This document shows positions 34,442 to 43,687 of a DNA stretch of 59,264 nucleotides, in pieces. The position numbers and the translations under genes were made by a program. The notes beneath the pieces are model-generated. The model was given only the letters and a program-made list of their open reading frames with translations. It ran no database searches and was not told where the DNA came from. Position 1 is the first letter of the stretch, and every line of letters begins with the position of its first letter. Source of the DNA: Prevotella sp. GTDB taxonomy: Bacteria; Bacteroidota; Bacteroidia; Bacteroidales; Bacteroidaceae. The stretch covers positions 1-59,264 of the forward strand of contig JAFTGB010000070.1 of assembly GCA_017458125.1 (NCBI GenBank). Direction: 5' to 3'.

Positions 34442-36275
34442 AGGCGATGTGGCGGTTTTGGAAGTCGGTGGCGCGCTTCTCGCTGGCCTCCGACAGTTTC
34501 CCGTTGATATACTTTTCCATAATCAGGCTGCCCAAGGGTACACCGTAGGTGGCACCCCAGCCGCCGTTCTCGACATAGACGGCGACGGCTATCTTGGGAT
34601 TGTCCTTGGGGGCAAAGCCCATGAACACGGAGTGGTCGTGGCCGCGGTTCTGGGCAGTTCCCGTCTTGCCGCAGGCCTCGAAGGGCAACCGCGACAGCTC
34701 GTGGCAGGTGCCGCCGGTAGCCGAGGCGCGCATGCCGGCCACGACGTAGTCGTAGGCCTGGCGGCTGGCCTTGGTGTAGTGTCGCCGCGTAAAAGCAGTG
34801 TCGAGCTTCTCGCCCTGCACCTTCTTCACCACATGGGGCACGTAGTAGTAGCCACGGTTGGCTATGGTGGCACTGAGGTTGGCTATCTGCAGCGGCGTGG
34901 CCGTCACCTCGCCCTGACCGATGGAGATGGAGATGACGCTCAGTCCGTTCCAGTTGCCCTTGATGTGGTCGCTGTAGTAGTCGCCGTTGGGTATCATGCC
35001 GCGCTTCTCGCCGGGCAGGTCGAGGCCGAGCTTATAGCCGAAGCCCATGCTGACCATGTAGTCGCGCCATACGTTCATGGCGTTGCGCGACGAGCCATAC
35101 TTCGACTTGGCACCGACCATGTAGTACAGTCCCCAGCAGAAGTAACCGTTGCACGACGTGGACAGGGCGGGCACCAACGACAGCGGTGAGGCGTGGCCAT
35201 GACAGCCCACATGCAGCCCCTTGAAGTTGAAGCCGTGGCCGCAGGGATAGGCGGTATGGGTGGGATGGATGATGCCCTCGGTCATGAACGTCAGTCCCTG
35301 GGTGGTCTTGAAGGTGGAGCCGGGCGGGTACTGTCCCATGATGCTGCGGTTGAGCAGCGGTTTCCACACGTCGCGGCTCAGCATAAGGTGGCTCTTGCTG
35401 CGCTGGCGACCCACCATGATGCGCGGGTCGTAGGTGGGCGAGCTGACCATGCAGAGCACTTCGCCCGTCGACGGGTCGATGGCCACGATGCTGCCAATCT
35501 TGCCCTCCATGAGCCGCTCGCCGAGGGCCTGCAGGTCGGCATCGATGGCCAGCGTCAGGTTCTTGCCCGCCACGGGACGGCGGTCGAAGCGGCCGTTCTG
35601 GTAGCGGCCCTGCACACGGCCGTGGGCGTCGCGCAGGAGTATCTGCATGCCTTTCTCGCCGCGCAGCTGCCGCTCGTAGCTGCGCTCGACACCCAACTTG
35701 CCGATGTAGTCGCCGGGCTGGTAGTAGGGGTCTTCCTCGATGTCGGACGGCGACACCTCGGCCACGTCGCCCAAGACGTGGGCGGCCAGCCGGTACTGGT
35801 ACTGGCGGATGGAGCGGCGCTGCACGTAGATGCCGGGGAAGCGGAACAGCTTCTCCTGAAAGACGGAGAAGTCCTTGTCGCTGAGCTGGCTGAGGAAGAG
35901 CTGCTGCGTGAAGCGCGAGTAGCCGGGGTTCTTGCTGCGGTCCTTGATGGTCTCCATGCGGTGGTCGAACTCCTCGCGCGTGATGTTAAGGGCCTGGCAG
36001 AACTCAAGGGTGTCCAAGTGGTCCTTGGCCTCGTTCATGACCACCATGATGTCGTAGGCCGGCTGGTTGTAAACCAGCAGCTTGCCGTTGCGGTCGGTGA
36101 TGACACCGCGCGAGGGGTATTCTATCTTTTTGAGGAAGGCGTTGGAGTCGGCACTCTTCTTGTAGTCGTCGCTCGTTATCTGGAGCTGGAACAGGCGCAG
36201 GATGTAGACTACCACGATGAACACGGCCACCCCGGCAATGACATAGCGTCGGTTGTCCAGACTGTAGTCCTTCAT
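34422..36275 (-). CDS. mrdA: Penicillin-binding protein 2 (transpeptidase)
   Basis: The 617-residue enzyme crosslinks peptidoglycan during elongation. One N-terminal helix (AGVAVFIVVVYILRLFQL) is followed by the pedestal domain and the transpeptidase with GSTFKT (SxxK), STSCNGYF (SxN-like) and CGKTGTAQN (KTG). ATG 36273-36275 (MKDYSLDNRRY) is chosen since it overlaps the mreD stop by 4 bases (ATGA). Confidence 0.95.
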   Translation of the reverse strand: MKDYSLDNRRYVIAGVAVFIVVVYILRLFQLQITSDDYKKSADSNAFLKKIEYPSRGVITDRNGKLLVYNQPAYDIMVVMNEAKDHLDTLEFCQALNITREEFDHRMETIKDRSKNPGYSRFTQQLFLSQLSDKDFSVFQEKLFRFPGIYVQRRSIRQYQYRLAAHVLGDVAEVSPSDIEEDPYYQPGDYIGKLGVERSYERQLRGEKGMQILLRDAHGRVQGRYQNGRFDRRPVAGKNLTLAIDADLQALGERLMEGKIGSIVAIDPSTGEVLCMVSSPTYDPRIMVGRQRSKSHLMLSRDVWKPLLNRSIMGQYPPGSTFKTTQGLTFMTEGIIHPTHTAYPCGHGFNFKGLHVGCHGHASPLSLVPALSTSCNGYFCWGLYYMVGAKSKYGSSRNAMNVWRDYMVSMGFGYKLGLDLPGEKRGMIPNGDYYSDHIKGNWNGLSVISISIGQGEVTATPLQIANLSATIANRGYYYVPHVVKKVQGEKLDTAFTRRHYTKASRQAYDYVVAGMRASATGGTCHELSRLPFEACGKTGTAQNRGHDHSVFMGFAPKDNPKIAVAVYVENGGWGATYGVPLGSLIMEKYINGKLSEASEKRATDFQNRHIAYGTTSR

Positions 36276-36775
36276 CGGCTGCTCTTGGCTATCTCGAACG
36301 TGAAGATGAGCACCAGCGTGAGCACGGCACTGCCCACCACGGAGTAGGCCCACTGCATGATGTTAAAGTAGGTGAACAGCTCTAACGAGTAGAACACCAG
36401 ACAGTAGAAGAGCACAAGCACGATGCTGTAGTAGCTGTACTTCAGCGCGCCGAGCGTCGAGAGGGCTGGCTTCAGGTCATCCACTGAGTCGCGGGGTACG
36501 AAGAGTTCAAAGAAGTAGGGCTGCACGGCACCCAAGAGCGTGAGCGAGGCGGCGGCCAGTCCCGGCGTGTTGGAAAAGGTGTCGACCATGAGTCCCAGCA
36601 TGAAGCTCCACAGCAGGATGCCCCACTTGGGATAGTTGCGCGGCAGCTGCAGCACGAAGTAGACGTAGAGCAGAGGCGTGGCATAGTTGAACAGGTGGAT
36701 GCGTCCCAGCACAACAGCCTGTACCAGCACGAAAACGATGAACCATCCGGCTCGTTTGAGCAAATCAACTGTCAT
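36272..36775 (-). CDS. mreD: Rod shape-determining protein MreD
   Basis: The 167-residue inner-membrane protein has about five helices with FNYATPLLYVYFVLQLPRNYPKW, LLWSFMLGLMVDTFSNTPG typical of Bacteroidetes MreD. It links MreC to the elongasome. Position between mreC and mrdA supports the call. A (AAGGTCTTT)3 repeat sits in the 43-base gap to mreC. Confidence 0.92.
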   Translation of the reverse strand: MTVDLLKRAGWFIVFVLVQAVVLGRIHLFNYATPLLYVYFVLQLPRNYPKWGILLWSFMLGLMVDTFSNTPGLAAASLTLLGAVQPYFFELFVPRDSVDDLKPALSTLGALKYSYYSIVLVLFYCLVFYSLELFTYFNIMQWAYSVVGSAVLTLVLIFTFEIAKSSR

Positions 36776-36818
36776 AGTCTAAACTGTCTTTTTTAAGGTC
36801 TTTAAGGTCTTTAAGGCC

Positions 36819-37679
36819 TCAATTCTCAACTTTCATGGAGTCGCGGGCAGCCTGTAACAGGCGGACGCGCTCACCAATACTCTTGTCGTTGATGACCACC
36901 ACGTCGCGCAACTTGCCGAAGTCGGTGGACAGGCGCACCTGCAGGCGATAGGACATGCCGTCGCGCGAGTTGAACACCTGCTTGATCTGGCCTACCAGCA
37001 CACCGGCGGGGAAGATGCTGGAGTAGCCGTTGGTCTCCACCCACTCGCCGCGCTTGAAACGGGCGTGACGCGGGATGTCCTCGACGTAGGCCACACCGGC
37101 GTCCCTGCCGTCCCAGCGCAGCACGCCGAAGTAGCCCTTGCCACGGATGGCACAGCTGATGCGCGAACTGGTGTTGAGCACGGGGATGACGACGGCATGG
37201 TGTGCCGAGGTGAGGTAGACGACGCCCACAACACCCTGGCCACAGGCTACGCCCATGCCCACGCGGATGCCGTCGGCATCTCCCTTGTCGATGGTAAGCA
37301 GGTTGTCGCGGCGGTGCAGCTCGTTGGCCACCACCTTGGCGGGAATGAGCTTGTACTGGCTGAGCATGTCAAGCTCCTGCTGCTCCTTGATGCTGGGTTC
37401 GCTGGTGGCCTCGCTGTAGAGACGGCGCAACTGGGTGACCTGCCGCTCCAAGTAGAAGTTACGGAGCGTCAGGTCCTCATTCACTCTGGTCAATGAGAAG
37501 AACTGTCCCACGGCTGAACTCCATTCGTAGACACGGCCTGCCACGGCATTGGCCGACGAAAACCAGACACTGTTCTGATAGCTGTTATACTGAAACAGCA
37601 GTACAATGCTGATGACTTCCAGGACGGCGAACAGAAACCAGTGGAAATGCTTGCGCAGGAACTCCAGCAGGTTTTTCAT
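36819..37679 (-). CDS. mreC: Rod shape-determining protein MreC
   Basis: The 286-residue protein has one N-terminal helix (WFLFAVLEVISIVLLFQY), a coiled coil at about 65-105 and two periplasmic beta-barrels with the motifs NLLTIDKGDADGIRVGMGVACGQGVVG (split) and EWVETNGYSSIFPAGVLVG. It follows mreB by 6 bases. Confidence 0.95.
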   Translation of the reverse strand: MKNLLEFLRKHFHWFLFAVLEVISIVLLFQYNSYQNSVWFSSANAVAGRVYEWSSAVGQFFSLTRVNEDLTLRNFYLERQVTQLRRLYSEATSEPSIKEQQELDMLSQYKLIPAKVVANELHRRDNLLTIDKGDADGIRVGMGVACGQGVVGVVYLTSAHHAVVIPVLNTSSRISCAIRGKGYFGVLRWDGRDAGVAYVEDIPRHARFKRGEWVETNGYSSIFPAGVLVGQIKQVFNSRDGMSYRLQVRLSTDFGKLRDVVVINDKSIGERVRLLQAARDSMKVEN

Positions 37680-37685
37680 CGAGGC

Positions 37686-38708
37686 TTATCGCATCAGGAA
37701 CGTGAAGCGGTCAACATTCTTCAGAGCAATGCCGGCACCTTTGGCCACAGAGTGCAAGGGGTCTTCGGCAATGTGGAAGGGGATGTTGATTTTGCTGGTC
37801 AGACGCTTGTCGAGACCGCGCAGCAGCGCACCGCCGCCAGCCAGCCAGATGCCGTTCTTGACGATGTCGGCATACAGCTCGGGGGGCGTGTTCTCTAACG
37901 CGGAGAGCACGGCATTCTCTATCTTTGCCACGGTCTTGTCTAAGCAGTGGGCTATCTCCTGATAGCAGACGGGCACCTCCATGGGCAGGGCGGTGATACG
38001 GTTCGGACCGTGCACCAGATAGTCCTCGGGAGCCTCGTCGCCTAAGTCGGTGAGGGCGGAGCCGACGGCAATCTTGATGCGCTCGGCCATGCGCTCGCTG
38101 ACCTTCACGTTGTGCTGGCGCGACATGTACTCCTGAATGTCGCTGGTCAGGTCGTCACCGGCAGTACGGATGCTGTTGTTCGACACGATGCCGCCCAGCG
38201 AGATGACGGCAATCTCGGTGGAGCCGCCACCTATGTCAACAATCATGTTGCCCTCGGGGGCCTCCACGTCGATACCGATACCGATGGCTGCTGCCATAGG
38301 CTCGAAAATGAGGTAGACGTCGCGACCGTTGGCATGCTCGGCACTGTCGCGCACGGCGCGCAGCTCCACTTCCGTCGAACCTGACGGCACGCCGATGACC
38401 ATGCGCAGCGACGGCGAAAAGAGACGGTGACCGGTATGCACCATCTTGATAAGACCGCGCATCATCTGCTCGCAGGCAGAGAAGTCGGCAATGACACCGT
38501 CGCGCAACGGGCGCACGGTGCGTATGTTGTCGTGAGTCTTCTCGTACATCATCTTGGCTTTCGCGCCCACGGCAATCATCTCACCGGTATGGCGGTCCAG
38601 CGCTACTACTGACGGCTCGTCAACGACAATCTTGTCATCACTGACAATGATGGTGTTGGCCGTCCCCAGGTCCATGGCTATCTCCTGGACGAAACTGAAA
38701 AATCCCAT
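37686..38708 (-). CDS. mreB: Cell-shape actin homologue MreB
   Basis: The 340-residue cytoskeletal ATPase has DLGTANTIIV (phosphate 1), MIVDIGGGSTEIAVISLGG (phosphate 2) and LAGGGALLRGLD (adenosine), in normal spacing. It starts the mreBCD-mrdA-rodA operon; an octamer array lies directly upstream. Confidence 0.97.
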   Translation of the reverse strand: MGFFSFVQEIAMDLGTANTIIVSDDKIVVDEPSVVALDRHTGEMIAVGAKAKMMYEKTHDNIRTVRPLRDGVIADFSACEQMMRGLIKMVHTGHRLFSPSLRMVIGVPSGSTEVELRAVRDSAEHANGRDVYLIFEPMAAAIGIGIDVEAPEGNMIVDIGGGSTEIAVISLGGIVSNNSIRTAGDDLTSDIQEYMSRQHNVKVSERMAERIKIAVGSALTDLGDEAPEDYLVHGPNRITALPMEVPVCYQEIAHCLDKTVAKIENAVLSALENTPPELYADIVKNGIWLAGGGALLRGLDKRLTSKINIPFHIAEDPLHSVAKGAGIALKNVDRFTFLMR

Positions 38709-38739
38709 TATTATTCTTTTTTTTTATTTTTTTGTTTTT

Positions 38740-38800
38740 TTCGGTATCCCGGTATTCCGGTATTACGGTATTACGGTAATGCGGTAATGCGGTAATCCGC
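38740..38800. repeat. Octamer repeat array between purH and mreB
   Basis: Seven 8-bp units (CGGTATCC, CGGTATTC, CGGTATTA twice, CGGTAATG twice, CGGTAATC) run directly up to the purH stop codon. Confidence 0.8.
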
Positions 38801-38805
38801 CGTTA

Positions 38806-39402
38806 CTACAATGCGGCGAACCAGGCGTGGATGGCGGTGTCGTAGTGGCTGCTCACGCCGAAGGCACGGGTGGCGAACATGCGGCGCTGCTCCTTGGTGG
38901 TCTCGGCACCCTGCTGGTTCAGAATGTCTAACAGCACGCTGTATTCGGCCTTGGAGGGCACGATGACCACGTCGTTGAAGTTTTTGGCTCCGGCACGGAT
39001 GAGCGAGATGCCGCCGATGTCAATCTTCTCAATGATGTCTTCCTCGGAAGCACCGCTGGCAACGGTCTGTTCAAAGGGATAGAGGTCGACGATGACCAGG
39101 TCGATCTCGGGGATTTCGTACTGAGCCATCTGCTCGCGGTCGCCCTCGTTCTCACGACGGCCTAAGATGCCTCCGAACACTTTCGGATGCAGGGTCTTCA
39201 CACGTCCGCCTAAGATAGAGGGGTACGTGGTCACATTCTCCACTTTCTCGCATGCGTAGCCAAGCGACTCAATAAATGTCTGGGTACCGCCGGTCGACAG
39301 GAACTTCACGCCCTCGTCGTTCAGCTTCTTGAGCAACTCCTCCAGCCCATCCTTGTGGAAAACAGAGATGAGCGCTGTCTTAATCTTCTTCTTGTCTGCC
39401 AT
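38806..39402 (-). CDS. purH: Single-domain IMP cyclohydrolase (PurH N-terminal domain only)
   Basis: The 198-residue protein matches the N-terminal IMP cyclohydrolase domain of PurH: KIKTALISVFHKDGLEELL, KFLSTGGTQTFIESLG, TTYPSILGGRVKTLHPKVFGG split at GG, and DIGGISLIRAGAKN. Bifunctional PurH is about 510 residues; the AICAR formyltransferase domain is absent, and the frame stops after VSSHYDTAIHAWFAAL, which is the natural domain boundary. The repeat array at 38740-38800 begins at the stop. Either a separate formyltransferase exists elsewhere or the gene has been truncated. Promoter element TAATTTTG is at 39446-39453. Confidence 0.88.
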   Translation of the reverse strand: MADKKKIKTALISVFHKDGLEELLKKLNDEGVKFLSTGGTQTFIESLGYACEKVENVTTYPSILGGRVKTLHPKVFGGILGRRENEGDREQMAQYEIPEIDLVIVDLYPFEQTVASGASEEDIIEKIDIGGISLIRAGAKNFNDVVIVPSKAEYSVLLDILNQQGAETTKEQRRMFATRAFGVSSHYDTAIHAWFAAL

Positions 39403-39445
39403 AAAATATAACGTTATATATGTTGATTTCAGCAAAATCGGACTG

Positions 39446-39453
39446 CAAAATTA
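39446..39453 (-). promoter_or_regulatory. -7 promoter element of purH-mre operon
   Basis: The minus strand reads TAATTTTG, 44 bases before the purH start. Confidence 0.55.
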
Positions 39454-39612
39454 CAAAAAAGACAGCATACCGCCACACGTTTAAGCGAAAAAAATGTCTC
39501 TTCTATAAAAATAAATAATGTATATCAAGCGGAAGGTCACGAAGGAAGCGCCTCTTTTGTTCATTTTCGGAAAATAATTAATCGTTTATTCGTCATTCTC
39601 GCAGAAAAGACG

Positions 39613-39620
39613 TACCTTTG
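39613..39620 (+). promoter_or_regulatory. -7 promoter element of the FadL-type gene
   Basis: TACCTTTG lies 30 bases before ATG 39650. The rest of the 247-base gap to purH is AT-rich and shows nothing else. Confidence 0.6.
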
Positions 39621-39649
39621 CAGCCGCAAACGATAAACCATTGACATTT

Positions 39650-40984
39650 ATGAAGAAACTGATGATGACGGCACTCATAGCCGTCGCCGTGACCGCCGCC
39701 AAGGCCGGCGGACTGATGACCAACACCAACTACCACATCGCCTTTGACCGCATGATGGCGCGCGGCGCCTCGCTCGATATCGACGCCGCCTACTCGAACC
39801 CCGCCGGACTGGCATGGGGACACGACGGGCTGCAGCTGTCGCTGAACTTCCAGAAACCGTGGCAGTACCGCGACATCAAGGCCGTGACGGCTGCCGGCGA
39901 GCACACCTATGAGGGCAAGGCTTCGGCACCCATCGTGCCGGCACTGTTCGCCTCGTACAAGCAGGACCGCTGGGCCGTATCGGCCATGATCGGCATCGTG
40001 GGCAGCGGCGGCTTTGTGGAGTACAAGGAGGGCGTGCCCATGTTCAACATGCTGCTGACCGGACTGTTGCAGCAGAACGGCATACAGCCGGGCACCTACA
40101 AGATGGACTCCGAAATGAAGGGCAAGCAGTACATCTACGGCGGACAGCTGAACTTCACCTATCGGCTGACGGACTGGCTGTCGGCAGCCGTGGGCGTGAG
40201 GGCCAACTACTACGACGGCTACTACCGCGGACACGTCAGGGCCGACGAGCACGCCCAGTTGGGCGAGCTGGCCGCACTGCTGTTAGATGTCGACCAGAAG
40301 GGCTGGGGCTTCACACCCATGGTCAGCGTCAACTACCACAAGGGGCCGCTGACGCTCACCGCCCGCTATGAGTTCCGCACCAAAATCAGCACCAAGAACA
40401 GCACCAACGTACTGGATGCCGGACTCGGCACGAATGTCATTGCCGCCATGATGGCCGCCGACCCCACCGGGGCGCAGGCCAAGCTGGCTGCACTGAGCCA
40501 GCAGCTGAACGGATATACCGCGCCGTACAAGGACGGGGCGAGGACGCGCTACGACATGCCCGCCTTGCTGAGCGTCGCTGCGGGCTACGAGTTCACACCC
40601 AAGCTGCGCGCCACGCTGGAGTACCACTTCTTCGACGACAAGAACGCCAAGATGGCCGGCGACCGCCAGAAGGAGCTCACGCACGGCACTCACGAGATAT
40701 TGGCCGGCGTGGAGTACGACATCAACGACAAGTTCACCGTCAGCTGCGGTGCACAGCGCACGGACTACGGACTGAGCGACGACTACCAGCAGGACACGTC
40801 GTTTGCCTGCGACAGCTACTCGATAGGTCTCGGCGGTGCATGGAACATCAACGAGAAGGTACGCCTGAACGCCGGCTATTTCATCAGCCTGTATAGCGAC
40901 TACACCAAGAAGACCAGCTACGGCTCGGAGGTGTTCTCGCGCACCAACAACGTCATCGGCCTGGGTGTAGACTACAAGTTCTGA
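39650..40984 (+). CDS. OmpP1/FadL/TodX-type outer membrane transport protein
   Basis: The 444-residue protein has a signal peptide (MKKLMMTALIAVAVTAAKAGG) and the FadL N-terminal features GGLMTNTNYH and RGASLDIDAAYSNPAGLAW (split), followed by alternating beta-strands and a C-terminal aromatic strand (NVIGLGVDYKF). It should form a barrel that takes up hydrophobic compounds. ATG 39650 follows the promoter. Confidence 0.9.
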   Translation: MKKLMMTALIAVAVTAAKAGGLMTNTNYHIAFDRMMARGASLDIDAAYSNPAGLAWGHDGLQLSLNFQKPWQYRDIKAVTAAGEHTYEGKASAPIVPALFASYKQDRWAVSAMIGIVGSGGFVEYKEGVPMFNMLLTGLLQQNGIQPGTYKMDSEMKGKQYIYGGQLNFTYRLTDWLSAAVGVRANYYDGYYRGHVRADEHAQLGELAALLLDVDQKGWGFTPMVSVNYHKGPLTLTARYEFRTKISTKNSTNVLDAGLGTNVIAAMMAADPTGAQAKLAALSQQLNGYTAPYKDGARTRYDMPALLSVAAGYEFTPKLRATLEYHFFDDKNAKMAGDRQKELTHGTHEILAGVEYDINDKFTVSCGAQRTDYGLSDDYQQDTSFACDSYSIGLGGAWNINEKVRLNAGYFISLYSDYTKKTSYGSEVFSRTNNVIGLGVDYKF

Positions 40985-41008
40985 GCCTACAACAGGCTGC
41001 ACACAAAA

Positions 41009-41046
41009 AGAAACGTCCTGCGAACCAGCGTTCACAGGACGTTTCT
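41009..41046 (-). terminator. tRNA-Met terminator (12-bp stem)
   Basis: AGAAACGTCCTG (41009-41020) pairs perfectly with CAGGACGTTTCT (41035-41046). On the minus strand the stem is followed by TTTTTG, 3 bases after the tRNA 3' end. It can also end the plus-strand FadL transcript. Confidence 0.75.
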
Positions 41047-41049
41047 CTG

Positions 41050-41123
41050 TAGCGGGAGGGGGACCCGAACCCTCGACCTCCGGATTATGAATCCGACGCT
41101 CTAACCAGCTGAGCTACCCCGCC
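41050..41123 (-). tRNA. tRNA-Met (anticodon CAT)
   Basis: On the minus strand the 74-base sequence starts GGCGGGGTAGCTCAG, has a D-loop with TGGTTAGAG, anticodon stem TCGGA/TCCGG around loop TTCATAA (anticodon CAT), a five-base variable region, and T-loop TTCGGGT. The acceptor GGCGGGG pairs with TCCCGCT (two G-U pairs), discriminator A, CCA not encoded. The T-stem has one A-C mismatch. It looks like elongator Met; tRNA-Ile with modified CAT cannot be fully excluded. Confidence 0.93.
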
Positions 41124-41143
41124 ATGTTGCGTTTTTGCGGGTG

Positions 41144-41151
41144 CAAAGGTA
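41144..41151 (-). promoter_or_regulatory. -7 promoter element of tRNA-Met
   Basis: The minus strand reads TACCTTTG, 21 bases before the tRNA 5' end. Confidence 0.65.
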
Positions 41152-41215
41152 ACACAAAACTTTGATATCTCCAAAACTTTTTCCGAAAAAACTTTCCCAA
41201 TCCAAGTTTTTTTTG

Positions 41216-41223
41216 TATTTTTG
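41216..41223 (+). promoter_or_regulatory. -7 promoter element of START-like/lptF operon
   Basis: TATTTTTG lies 44 bases before ATG 41267. Confidence 0.55.
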
Positions 41224-41266
41224 CGCGGTAAAAAGCACAAAGATAACGTGAAATAACAGCAGACTT

Positions 41267-41665
41267 ATGCAGAAACTGACTATAGAATACCCGCTGAACA
41301 CCCGCTCGCCGAAGATAGTATGGGACCTGATAAGCAATGCCGCAGGCTTGCAGAAATGGGTCGCCGACCAGGTGACCGAGGACGGGGACACGATTACCTT
41401 CACATGGGGACACCCCTGGACGGAACGTGACACCAAGCAGTCGCGCATCATCGCTAAGGAGAAATACGACTTCATCAGGATGCTGTGGGACTACCATGAG
41501 CAAACGCCGGAAGCCTACTGGGAGATGCGCATCGAGCAGAGCGAGCTGACGGGCGAGCTGAACCTGCTCATCACCGACTTCGCTGCCGACGATGACGAGG
41601 CGACCGACTTGCGCGGCATCTGGGACGACAATCTGGAGCGGCTGCACCAGGTGAGCGGTCTGTAA
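41267..41665 (+). CDS. START-like (SRPBCC) domain protein
   Basis: The 132-residue protein matches the Bacteroidetes START-like family: KLTIEYPLNTRSPKIVWDLISNAAGLQKW is the helix-grip N-terminus and DDNLERLHQ the C-terminal helix. It probably binds a hydrophobic ligand; none is known. It is followed by the LptF/G gene after 15 bases. Confidence 0.85.
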   Translation: MQKLTIEYPLNTRSPKIVWDLISNAAGLQKWVADQVTEDGDTITFTWGHPWTERDTKQSRIIAKEKYDFIRMLWDYHEQTPEAYWEMRIEQSELTGELNLLITDFAADDDEATDLRGIWDDNLERLHQVSGL

Positions 41666-41680
41666 GAGGGGTATAGGAAC

Positions 41681-43621
41681 ATGTTTCGCATCAAGAAATT
41701 AGATATATTCATCGCCAAGCAGTTCGCCCTGCTTTTTGTTGCCACCTTCTTCATCTGCCAGTTTGTGCTGATGATGCAGTTCCTGTGGCGATATGTCGAC
41801 GAACTGATAGGCAAAGGTCTGTCGTTAGAGGTCATGGCACAGTTCTTCTGGTATATGGGACTGATGCTGATGCCGCAGGCGTTCCCGCTGGCCATACTGC
41901 TGTCGTCGCTGATAGCCTTCGGCAACCTGGGCGAGAGCTCGGAGCTGACAGCCATCAAGGCGGCAGGCATATCGCTGATGCAGGCCTTCCGCTCGCTCAT
42001 CGTCATCGTGACGGCCATAGCGTGCATCTCGTTTTTCTTCCAGGAGGTGGTGGGACCGAAGGCTTTCGTGTCGTTCCGCCAGCTGCTCATCTCGATGAAA
42101 CAGAAGAACCCAGAGGTGGAAATCCCCGAGGGCATCTTCTATGACGGCATACCCGGTTCCAACCTGTACGTACAGAAAAAGGACATGGACACGGGCATGC
42201 TGTACGGCATCATGATATACCGCATGAACAGCGGCTACGAAGACGCCGCCGTCATTCTGGCCGACTCTGGCCGCATTCAGGCCACCGCCGAGAAGAAGCA
42301 CCTGCTGCTGACACTCTACAGCGGCGAGTGGTTCGAGAACATGCGGCAGTCGGGGCTGGGCGTGGCAGCCACCGTGCCCTACCGCCGCGAGACGTTCTCG
42401 ACAAAGCGCATCGTGCTGGACTTCGACGGCGACTTCAACATGGTGGAGATGGGAGGCATCTCGACCGACGCCCGCGCCAAGGGCATGGGCCGCATCCTGC
42501 ACGACCTGGACTCCATACGCGAGTTCAACGACTCCGTGGGCCACCAGTTCTACCACGACGCCAAGCGCATGACCTTCGACATACCGTTCATCGGCAAGGC
42601 AGACTCGCTGAAAGCCGTCAAGGAGGCCATGAGCGACAAGACCGACATCGACTCCATATACCTGAAGCTGGCTGCCGCGAAGAAGCAGCAGGTGGTGACC
42701 ATCGCAGCCAACGACGTGAGGATGGCCATGGGCGACATGGAGTTCAAGGTGGACTACTCGGAGGCTCTGAACCGCGAGGACCGCACTCACCAGATGGAGG
42801 CCATCAACAAGGTGACGCTGTCGCTGTCGTGCCTCATCTTCTTCTTCATCGGCGCCCCACTGGGAGCCATCATCCGCAAGGGCGGACTGGGTGTGCCAGT
42901 CATCATTTCGGTGCTTGTGTTCATCATTTTCTACATCCTGGACAACACGGGCATGAAGATGGCACGCGACGACAACTGGACGGTATGGTTCGGCAAGCTG
43001 TTAGGCACCGCCGTACTGACACCCGTGGCCGTATTCTTCACCTACAAGGCCAACAACGACTCGGTGGTGTTCAACATCGACCTGTATAAGAGCATCCTCA
43101 TGCGCATGCTCGGCCTGCGCACCAAGCGCAACATCACCCGCAAGGAGGTCATCATCGAAGACCCGAAGTACACCATGGACGCACGCATGCTCAAGAACGT
43201 CGACATGGAGGTCAGGATATACACCGAACAGCACCACCTGCTGCGCTGGCCGAACCCCATCAAGGTGTTCTTCCGCCCGGGCGACGACCACGAGATAGAG
43301 ACCATCAACGAGGTGCTGGAGATGGCCATCGAGGACCTGTCCTACACACGCAACAACTACGTGCTGATGAAGCTGAACCAGTATCCCGTCATCGCCACGC
43401 ATGCCCACACACGGCCTTTCCGCCGGAAGTGGCTCAACACGGCAATAGGACTCTTCCTGCCCACGGGCATCTTCTTCTACATCCGCATGATACGCTTCCG
43501 CATCCGCCTGTACCGCGACCTGCAGAACATCCTGCGCGTCAACAAGAAACTCATACCACGGGCGGAACAGTTAGGCGCCGGTGAGAAGATAGAACCCACG
43601 GACGACGAGTTCCTGCTATGA
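41681..43621 (+). CDS. LptF/LptG family LPS export permease
   Basis: The 646-residue protein has two N-terminal helices with FIAKQFALLFVATFFICQFVL, then MPQAFPLAILLSSLIAFGNLGESSELTAIKAAGIS (split), the typical LptF/G coupling region. A periplasmic jellyroll (about 150-370) follows and then helices with FFIGAPLGAIIRKGGLG. It should be half of the LptB2FG transporter. The ~200 residues after the last conserved helix make it longer than proteobacterial LptF (~360), as is usual in Bacteroidetes. Confidence 0.92.
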   Translation: MFRIKKLDIFIAKQFALLFVATFFICQFVLMMQFLWRYVDELIGKGLSLEVMAQFFWYMGLMLMPQAFPLAILLSSLIAFGNLGESSELTAIKAAGISLMQAFRSLIVIVTAIACISFFFQEVVGPKAFVSFRQLLISMKQKNPEVEIPEGIFYDGIPGSNLYVQKKDMDTGMLYGIMIYRMNSGYEDAAVILADSGRIQATAEKKHLLLTLYSGEWFENMRQSGLGVAATVPYRRETFSTKRIVLDFDGDFNMVEMGGISTDARAKGMGRILHDLDSIREFNDSVGHQFYHDAKRMTFDIPFIGKADSLKAVKEAMSDKTDIDSIYLKLAAAKKQQVVTIAANDVRMAMGDMEFKVDYSEALNREDRTHQMEAINKVTLSLSCLIFFFIGAPLGAIIRKGGLGVPVIISVLVFIIFYILDNTGMKMARDDNWTVWFGKLLGTAVLTPVAVFFTYKANNDSVVFNIDLYKSILMRMLGLRTKRNITRKEVIIEDPKYTMDARMLKNVDMEVRIYTEQHHLLRWPNPIKVFFRPGDDHEIETINEVLEMAIEDLSYTRNNYVLMKLNQYPVIATHAHTRPFRRKWLNTAIGLFLPTGIFFYIRMIRFRIRLYRDLQNILRVNKKLIPRAEQLGAGEKIEPTDDEFLL

Positions 43622-43687
43622 GCCGCCGTGCCTACAGCACTTCAGAAGACTACATTTATAAATAAGGTATAAAGCAACAGACAAGAC

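Noticed and set aside
35193-36347. Plus-strand 384-residue frame opposite mrdA
   Set aside because: It is the complement of a well-supported PBP2 gene and has no recognisable motif.
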